64,000 nt of DNA from Ophioceras dolichostomum. Taxonomy: Eukaryota > Ascomycota > Sordariomycetes > Magnaporthales > Ophioceraceae. The DNA lies in assembly GCA_003049485.1 (NCBI GenBank), contig PYST01000155.1, forward strand, positions 26,762-90,761. The letters run 5' to 3'. The notes beneath the pieces are model-generated. The model had not been told where the DNA came from. It was given only the letters and a program-made list of their open reading frames with translations, and did no database searches. Positions 56,339 through 64,000 of this stretch are shown here, in pieces (the stretch's first letter is position 1; each line of letters opens with the position of its first letter). Both the position numbers and the translations under genes were made by a program.

Positions 56339-59300
56339 TCCCATCGATCATCTTCAGGACAGTATCTTTTTCGGTGGGGAGGAGGCTCGGGCACCTGCTG
56401 ATCGCTCTCCGTCATCATCTCGCCTCGTCGACTGCGCCTTGACTGACTGCGGACTGCCTCTTGACAGAAAATATGTCCCTTCTCCGGCTTCGCTCTCAAG
56501 CCTCTCCTCCTCCCTCCAGGGACTCGAGAAAGAGGGGTAAAGTTGTAGCGTATGACACAACTGCCATGGCGGCGGCGAAGAACGGCGCCGGCAAAGATTC
56601 GGTACCGGTCCGTTCGCAAACCTCTCCATTCCCCATGCCTCCCTCCCTCCCTTCCCTCCCTAATACCTTAGGTATCTATAATAATACAAACTCGGAATAC
56701 TCGGGACGAGAACACACACACCACATGAACATATAGCTTGGAGTGGGAGGGGAAAGAAAGGCGACTAACGCCCGTCATATATCTGGTGTGCTTGAGCGTG
56801 CATGAGTGAGACTGTGACCGGTGCGGAGCGAGGCACCATCACCAGCAGCAGGATGACCAGGAGGAGTAATATGCAAGTTTCCCGCTGCTGTTGCTGATGT
56901 TCTGAGAAAGAAAAGTCACAGCAGCAAAGCACCTAGGAGGGAGGTGTTCGCACAGGTAGGTAGGGAGGAGGCACACACATCATCAACACGGACGGGGAGG
57001 TGGTGGGGGAAATGGGAAGAAGGGAAAGAAAGGGTTGTTGCCTTTTTCTCCGAAGTGTCAACTAAATACGCGACTGGTCCGTCGAGATCCAAAGAAGCCA
57101 GTGCGTTGCGGCGGCCGCACTACTCCGTATACGGTCAAGTTGGCCGTAGCTACATCGTACAGCAGAGAAGGTCCGTCCGTTCGAAGATGTTCGAGATACG
57201 CCTCTCCCGTCCGGAAGAGGAAACAATGATGCCAGTCATTTGATCCATCCCGCTGACCGTGTGTGCGCCCGTTGCTTGTTGCTGGCCCGTTCGCTCTACT
57301 GATACTCGACTAGCTTCGATGCACCGTGGTGGTCACTGCTTTTTCGTCCTTCACTGGCTGGCCGTGGTGGCCGTTGCCGTTGTCTTGCAACATCGCTGAT
57401 GCTGGTTTCCGCGGCTGCAGGGCGGAATTCTGCGATGCAGCGGGAATCTGCTGCACCCCAGAGGAGGGACAAGCGCCGCTTTATTTTTTTCCCTGCCCCC
57501 TTGGTGTGTTTTAGCCGGATGGCTTTTTTTTCTCTTGTCTCCCTTCCTTTCCTCTCCTTTCTCCTGTTCTCTCCTTCCAGTGGCCTCTGGCGTTGCCCCT
57601 CTCCTCTCGATCGCTCCAGACCACAGGCCACCAGCCTTGTTGGGGAAGCAGGCCACCACTCACTGGACGAGAAAGCCGTTTTTTTTTCCCTCTCGGGTTC
57701 CCAGGGATCTCTATATCGGAACTCAGATATTGACAGGCATGGCGTGACGGCCGGGGTCAGTTTCCCAAAGCTAGGACCTCCCCTGCACCGATAGAAAGCT
57801 CGTTGTCAGGGTGGGGCAACCACCGCTTACAAGTAAAACAACCCCTGTGGACCCGCCGAGAAAACGAAGGCAAAAGGTACATACTGTCGCAATGGGTACT
57901 CTGCACTGTGCTGGTGCAACCCGCTGGGATAAGACAGGGTTTACTTGCTTTAGCAGTTTCAAGTCCTTTCTGCTCTCTTGTTCCTCTTCTCCCCTGCCCT
58001 TCTGCTCCTTTTCTGCAAGCTCTGTTCTTGGGCGACCGAGACCTCACCCTTTTTGGAGCAGGGGGACAGAGAATGGTGGTTCCCGTCATCCCCTTTCTGG
58101 CACTGGTCCGACCGTGGGATGCCATTCAAGGCCTTGCCTTGTGTGGATCTGCTGCAAGGAGGGAGAGAAAAAAGAGAACACGAAGAAAGGAGAGTCACTT
58201 CCCTTGAGCTCGCCTCGCTGCCTTTCTCCCCTTGTCGACGGTACCGAGACTGTCAGAGTACCCAAAGCAGCTCGTCCCTCTCTTGAATCTTGACCCAAGC
58301 GACAGCGACATCCACATTGCCTGGCCTGGCTGGCTCACTGCTGGGTCCTCCTGTCACTTTTTTCTCGGTGGAGCGAAGTGACAGACGAGCCTACGAGGAC
58401 CTATGAGTACGCAGAGACGCGAATACGCCCTCACTTTTTGTTTTCTGTGCGTGTCTTCAGTCATACCCACTTCTCCAGTCTTCTCTTGTTTTTCCCTCTG
58501 CTGCTGTTGCTTGTTGTTCCCTCGCTTGCCAGCCAGGTGCCAGGGCTCCATGTGCTTAATGGAGAGATGTTAAAACTGTCTGCATGCCCTCAATTTTCGT
58601 GCGTGCGTCTTGTTCCTTTCCCCCCACTCCTTCAAAGTGACCAAGCGAGGTCCCCTTGTTGAGGCATTAGATGGTGATGCTTGTGGCTCTCGAGAAGGTC
58701 CTGTGATATACATATAATAGCCTCTCGACCTCATCACGCAAGGCAAAACAAGCGTCCAAGGATTTCAACCGCCTCACAAGCGTGCAGAGAGGCCGGCCGT
58801 CCCATATTTCCTGTTCTTATTTGCCGGCATCATATCCTCGTCTTTTGGGATCATCTTGCTTCTTCCCTGTCTTTCCCTGCGCCTTTCTTCCGCCTGCCTG
58901 CTTGCACCTTGCATAATAGCGTACTCCGTACCATACTTGCCTGCATACACCCATCACCTCACTCACCTACCCTACGAAGAAGAGCAGGCGGCCCATCAAC
59001 CTCTGACGGTCTCACTTCTCGACCTCCTCCCCTCCCCTCCTCCTCCCCCCTCCATCCCTACCTCCTCTCCACCCTCCTTCTCCGCCTACCGCCCTCCGCA
59101 CACCCTTGGACCACCCACCAGAAACATCTCTCCCGCCCAATGGCTCACATTGTAAGCTGCATGCTTCCTACCGAGCAGGACACGGTCCGGGACAATATTA
59201 GCCACAGCCATTATATATCAACGCCCGCCTCCCCACAAGCTCGAAATGATCCGGTACGTCTACGTCCACGGCCGAAGCTGCTGCAAGCACTTCCGCTCTT

Positions 59301-59533
59301 TTTTGTTCTCCTCTTTCTATTCTGTCGTCCACTTCACTACCGTCACTTCCTCTGCCGTGACCCGTCTTTCCCTTCCGTCCTTGTTGATATATACTTGCCG
59401 TTGGCCCAAGCTTACAACCAGCCGCATCCTTCGTCAACGACGACGACGGATGGTACTCTACCTCCAGATACCGCAGAACATCTTAGAGAGACCAACACCA
59501 GCGGCAACTTCGGACAAGTCTTTCGTGTGGAGG

Positions 59534-61776
59534 ATGTATCAGCCCGAACGCAAATATCAGCTCTTCCCCAAGGACAAGCAACAGCCTGTCACGGGGAAGG
59601 CGCTGGATCCCGAGCAAGCCTTCGCCCTTGCCATGGGCCAGAATGGAGAGAAGACGGAGAAGGCAGCCGCTGGCAATGGCCTCCGGCTGCGGATCAAGGA
59701 GCACAACCTCAACCGGCGACGCAAGGTCAGCGTGCCCGAGCTAGGCCCAATGACCACCGTCCAGGAGGTGCCTATGGATTCTCGTATGTCTAGGATTCCA
59801 CTCAAGCGTAGCACATAGCTTTTCTAGCTCTGGCAGCCCGAGGCAGCCCGAATATCAAGGTAAAACTGACCAGAATCTGTTCACAACCATCAGCTACGAT
59901 TCCCGGAAGGCCACCTCTTCATGAGCGCTCCGTCAGCGCTCCTGGAAACAGCCTGAAGCACCACCACCTGGCGGACGTCATGATCTGCCACAGCCCTATA
60001 CTCTTCGAGAACACGCCACTTGCTGCTTCCGCCACCACCAGCCCACTCGGCACCAGCACCTCCCTGGAGTCGCTGAGGTTTGCCCAGAAGCAGGCGGCCA
60101 AAGCACCTCTCTCGCCCAAGAGCCTCGCTCCCCTCGTCATTCCCACCTCCTCCCTGAACACCTCGGCGCATCAGCACTCCGCCTCAACCTCAGCCGGTCC
60201 CCGCCTGACCAGGCAACTGTCCCTGAACCGTCTGCGTTCGGGCAGCAATCCCGTCGAAGGCGGCCTCCGGTCCGCCCGCACAGACGACTCCTCGCCGAAG
60301 GCCCGGACGCCATTCACGCCCCTCTCGGCCGCTCTGACGACGCCCAGGTCTGCCACAACCGCCCACACGAACTCGACGCTTCCCACGCCCATCTCGGCGC
60401 CTCCCATCGACACCCACTCGTCCCCGAAGGCGGGCTGGGGAGAGTCCCCCCTCCCGGCCATTACCACCCCGAAGGAGCAGAAGGAGACTTTCCTGGACAC
60501 CAGCGTCACTCCCAAGCCCGCCGAGGCCGAGGCTAGGCCGCCAATACACCACAACACCCACGGCCACCGCAGGAACCAGTCCGAGTCCGCAAGCATCAGC
60601 ATTATGGAGCGAGGCCGTCCTCGCAAGCGGAGCGATATCGTGGGCGGCCCAACCACCAGCGGGGGACTAGGACGCTCCCTCTCTAAGCGCAGCAAGAGCG
60701 CCGAGCGACGGGCGTTCGAGACCCTGCCCAGAGGGTGGAGGACAACCGAGGCGGCCTCCGTGCTCGGCCCTGTCGAGGCGGCCGCCCTCCAGCGGCAGGC
60801 CCTGCAGCAAGCCGCCAGGTTCGAGGTCCTCCGCAAGGAAGACGTCGAGAACCTGTCCCGCGAGCTGCGGCAGCTGGACGAGCGCACCGAGTACCTGCGG
60901 CGCACCTACACCTCCCTCCGAGCCGGGCGCCGCAACCTCCACTCGCGCATCTGCCAATACCTCCGCTCGCCCCGCGTGGCCAAGTTCAGCCACGACTCGA
61001 TGCTGAAGCAGGAGGAGGCGCTCGCGGAGCTCGACACCTCGATCGACGACTGGGTCGGCAAGCTGGAGCAGGCGGAGAACCGGCGTACCCGCGTCCGCCA
61101 GAAGCTGCTAGAGCACGTCGCCGCCGCCGCCACCCTACCGCTCAGCCCCATGTCCGCCGGTGGTTGCGTCCAGGGCGTCAGCGAGAGCCTGCAGATGGCC
61201 ATCGGCATCCGTCCGCCCCCGGCGAACATCTCCACGCCTCCCCGCAGTCCAACCAAGTTGTCTTCGTCGTTCGCAACCCACAGCAATAACACCTGCTCCG
61301 GCTCCAACTCCGGTTCCGGCTCCGCCTCCTCTGGCTCCCCCTCGCCCCAGCGCTTCGCCGCCCACGTGCCGTCCACCATCGTGGAGCAGCCCGTGTGCGA
61401 GGAGGAGGCCGCGGCCGCCGAGGAGGCGCTCCGCCGCGCCGCCGTGGAGAGCATCCGCGTCTACGCCGGCGACGACGTCTACGCGCTGCTGGCGGACGTC
61501 GAGAGCGAGTTCACCAAGATGCGCGCCGCCGAGGACGAGCAGGTCCAGGTCCGGATCCCCGTCGCAGCCTCGGAGCACGAGCGCAAGCAGCTGCACCGCG
61601 CGCGCAGCCACGAGCTGCTCAACGGCGGTCTATCCAAGAAGTCGTCGGCCAACAGCATCTCGTCTGGCAGTGGCAGCGGTTCGTCGCCGACCCGTGCTGT
61701 GGCCCCCGCTCCTCCCCTCAAGGATGCGGCTGCTGAGGGCGAGATCTTCCTCACCAATGCTGTCTTCCGTCCTTGA
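59534..61776 (+). CDS. Uds1-domain protein (up-regulated during septation family)
   Basis: Coiled-coil protein of the family named after fission yeast Uds1, whose transcript rises at septation; the biochemical role is unknown. Two exons are used here, 59534-59783 and 59894-61776; the 110-nt intron has a GTATGT donor and an in-phase join that restores a Ser-Pro-Thr-Ile stretch. This gives 710 residues. The N-terminus has RKYQLFPKDK and RRRKVSVPELGPMTTVQEV, the latter a block I associate with fungal members. A long Ser/Pro/Thr-rich linker follows. The Uds1 domain spans about residues 356-499 (FEVLRKEDVENLSRELRQLD, EYLRRTYTSLRAGRR) and is strongly helical. A disordered tail carries Gly/Ser runs and one acidic helix (VYALLADVESEFTKM). 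The start is uncertain: the frame is open upstream, with ATGs at 59450 and 59246, and a further 5' exon is possible. I give the first Met that begins sequence with clear coding character. Confidence 0.85.
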
Positions 61777-64000
61777 AACCAAGCACTTTACATTCTCATG
61801 GCATTTCCTTTTGCCTCTTCTTTGCCTTTTCTACGTATTCTATCTTTTTTTTTCACTTTCGCACGATGCTTCATTCATAACGACTGATTTACACTATGAT
61901 CACGTCCATTCATTCATTCATGAGCATTTTCAACATTTTCAACTTTTCTTCACATTCGTACGCTCATTTCGTCCACGATGTTCACGGCCGACCCAAAAAT
62001 CCACGATCCTTTGCGAGCACTGATTGATACCTTTTTTTTTCACTTCTCTTCTTTTCTGATCCCTTCTTTTCGTGTGTGCCCCCAAAGATACCCCAAGCGC
62101 GGTTCGAATGATAACGGCCTCCTTTTTCTCTTCCCCCTTATTGTTTATTTTTATTATTAGCATTTACACGCCAAACAAGCGAGCAAGACACTCATTCATC
62201 CTTGATTTTTTTAAAGCGACAAAAGCGAACAACTTCTTTTTTCACGTTTCGCGCCGCCCTCACCATTTCCTTCACAAAGTCCTTCTCATCTTGTCGTTTC
62301 CATCGCATCATCAATCGGCGTTTTTGCTTTTTTATTTACAAACTGCTTCTCTGGTCGGGTCGTGCACCCGCAGAACTTCTCGCAGTCTCATGTCCGTAAC
62401 GGCCGGCTCACTTAACAAAAAACACAGTCTGGTTCACACAAACCCCCCCTTTTCTCCTATCTTGTCTATATTCATCATTCAATTCGGGGGCATCCTCGAA
62501 TCAGACTGCAGGCTTACTCCATCACATCTCTTATTTTTTTCACCTTCCTCCGCCCCGTCTTTTTTTTTCTAACTCCAAACCTTTACCCCTTCATAACATT
62601 CGCCCCATTTCATCACAATTTGTATGTTTTACCGACCTTCCTATTTCACCTAGCTTTTGTTTCACAGACAGGCGGACAGGCAGGCAAGCAGGCAAAAAGA
62701 CGCCCTCGCTATTGGCTTTTAGCTGCTTTGCTTTTTTTTCTTTGGGCATACAAAATGCATTCAAAACAAACCTCCTTCTCGGAAGAGACCTCGGAGTTTT
62801 TTCGTACCTGCTGTACCACCCACCACCAATAGTACATGTGACGTCCTCCCTGTCCGACCACGGACCTCATCCATCATCCATGGACGGATGGACAGCTCGC
62901 ATCTTTTGGTTTCTTTGCCTTTCTACCGGGATGAGAAAATTTTGTCTCTTCTCAATTGTGCATTGTGTGGGGAAAGCGAATACGGTGAACCGGAAGGGGC
63001 AAAATGACGTGGTGATGCTCGGTGCTGAAACGCGAGTGCATCAGGGGTATCTTGCTTGTAGTTGCAGAGGCGGCTGCGCAGGGCGGGAGGATCGCCCAGC
63101 CCGGACTTGCATCATATCTCACCACTTCTCGCAATGAGCCGTGGCATAGAGAGCTTGACCGGTCAATGTTTTTTGCCATCGTGGTGGCAAATATGTGCGC
63201 GGGAGGAGCTGGAAAGGAGGGGGAAGATTGAGGAATGTGCTCGGTTCTCTCTTGCCTTGCTATTTTGATACCCCCGTGCCCACCGGAAAGAGTCTTTTTT
63301 GAATTGAACACATATAGCCCATAATCCATGCCGCGGTATATCCAACAGCCGTGTACGTGATGCGACCAGTGCGGTGTAAGTGCCAGTGCGAGTGCCATGC
63401 ATCATACGCCCAGCATGAGAAGTCGGCGTATGCCGCCAACATCAGCAACAGACAGCCCTCTCTCGCTATCACGTTTTATTTTCGCATCTCTTGACCTCAA
63501 CCCAGAAAGCTGCTCACTGTCCCGTGGGCCAGCAGCTGTCGTCGATCTTTTTTGGGCCTGCCGCTTTGTCTTTTATGCCTTCCAGCTCCTCGACTGCTCG
63601 ACAGCTATCCCGTGATATGAGCCCGTCAGCTCACTTGCTTCTCAGCTCTCCCCAGTCAAGGCCCAGGCCGTCAAGAGACCATGCATTTTTCGTCGATCCC
63701 CCACCTCCACCTCCCCAGAAAACGAGGCCGATGACTACCGAGAGACCTGGTGTGAGAGGGGGCGGTACAGCTCTCGTCACATCTACGTCGATCCTCGACG
63801 CAGGGTCGACTGATTTGGTTCCCGTCTTTTGATATGCCGCCATTATCATCAAGACCTCTCCAAATGTGGATGGGATTCAACGAAGACTTGATTCCACACC
63901 TAGCTACCTACCTACCTCAGCCCCCAAAAAATTAATGTCCCCGCAAAATTCTCTCTCCCTTTCACACCACTTTCACCACTGCACAATTATGGCCAGTTGT
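61777..64000. other. 3' region of the Uds1 gene and right window edge (2.2 kb)
   Basis: The first ~900 bases are very T-rich, as in a fungal 3' untranslated region. From about 62.8 kb onward the composition is more even, but no frame, RNA gene or domain can be supported. ACCT-type motif repeats occur again at about 63901-63917. A gene starting beyond the window may have its promoter here. Confidence 0.5.

Larger units (their letters stand above)
46285..59533. other. 13 kb region without a supportable gene
   Basis: From the aminopeptidase start to the Uds1-domain gene, no frame has a recognisable domain, a long codon-biased run or convincing intron logic. The longest ATG frame until 58.6 kb is about 210 codons and is low in information. 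GC content is not obviously low, so classic RIP-mutated repeats are not evident, and I see no terminal repeats. It contains microsatellites, CT-rich tracts and copies of the dispersed palindrome. The final part (58.7-59.5 kb) is pyrimidine-rich like a promoter and leader. Possible contents are long regulatory DNA, non-coding RNAs or orphan genes I cannot recognise. Confidence 0.5.

Noticed and set aside
46285..59533. Degenerate retrotransposon or RIP-mutated repeat
   Set aside because: I saw no terminal repeats, no reverse transcriptase or integrase motif and no strong AT bias; cannot be supported by eye.
58681..59793. 370-codon plus frame overlapping the Uds1 first exon
   Set aside because: Ser/Pro/Leu low complexity from a pyrimidine-rich promoter; it runs in a different frame from the conserved Uds1 sequence.

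Overview
The window looks like nuclear DNA of a filamentous ascomycete, most likely a Sordariomycete. It has short phase-respecting introns of about 54-150 nt with GTANGT-like donors. Its genes have typical fungal homologues, and the isocitrate lyase reads very close to what I remember of Neurospora ACU-3. Proteins are rich in Ser/Pro/Gln/Ala low complexity, and long CT-rich leaders and tails separate the genes. There is no bacterial operon structure, no rRNA, no convincing tRNA, no CRISPR array and no recognisable transposon.

Layout, left to right. At 1-1981 (-) lies the N-terminal and motor part of a Swi2/Snf2 ATPase resembling ERCC6L2/Rad26-like proteins; its C-terminus is cut by the window edge. 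A mitochondrial ribosomal protein gene (mL58/MRP-L20) follows at 2722-3462 (-). After a 4.4 kb gene-free stretch comes a disordered Ser/Pro-rich protein (7901-9301, +), then a DHA1-type drug:H+ antiporter of the MFS (11929-13880, +), a DUF3405 type II membrane protein (16736-19357, +) and a multi-pass membrane protein with a SAP/HeH-like N-terminus (20359-21967, +). Convergent to it is a large uncharacterised coiled-coil protein (23608-25923, -, 5' exon unresolved). Next is a Vhc1-like cation-chloride cotransporter (26522-30838, -), divergent from neutral trehalase (33389-36079, +). Isocitrate lyase (38299-40333, +) and a NASP/Sim3/Hif1-type histone chaperone (41251-43265, +) follow. A leukotriene-A4-hydrolase-type aminopeptidase (44014-46284, -) converges on the chaperone. 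About 13 kb without a supportable gene (46285-59533) leads to a Uds1-domain protein (59534-61776, +) and its 3' region.

How the genes relate. Most are independent housekeeping or membrane genes with their own promoters. The one suggestive neighbourhood is trehalase plus isocitrate lyase in tandem: trehalose mobilisation and the glyoxylate cycle are both used when spores germinate or glucose is lacking. Co-regulation is inference only.

Exon boundaries were assigned by hand from splice signals, phase and family knowledge. I found no clear previously undescribed system. The best leads are the 13 kb gene desert upstream of the Uds1 gene, an over-represented palindrome (TACCTAGGTA) in non-coding DNA, alternative starts for the LTA4H enzyme, and the SAP-like membrane protein.
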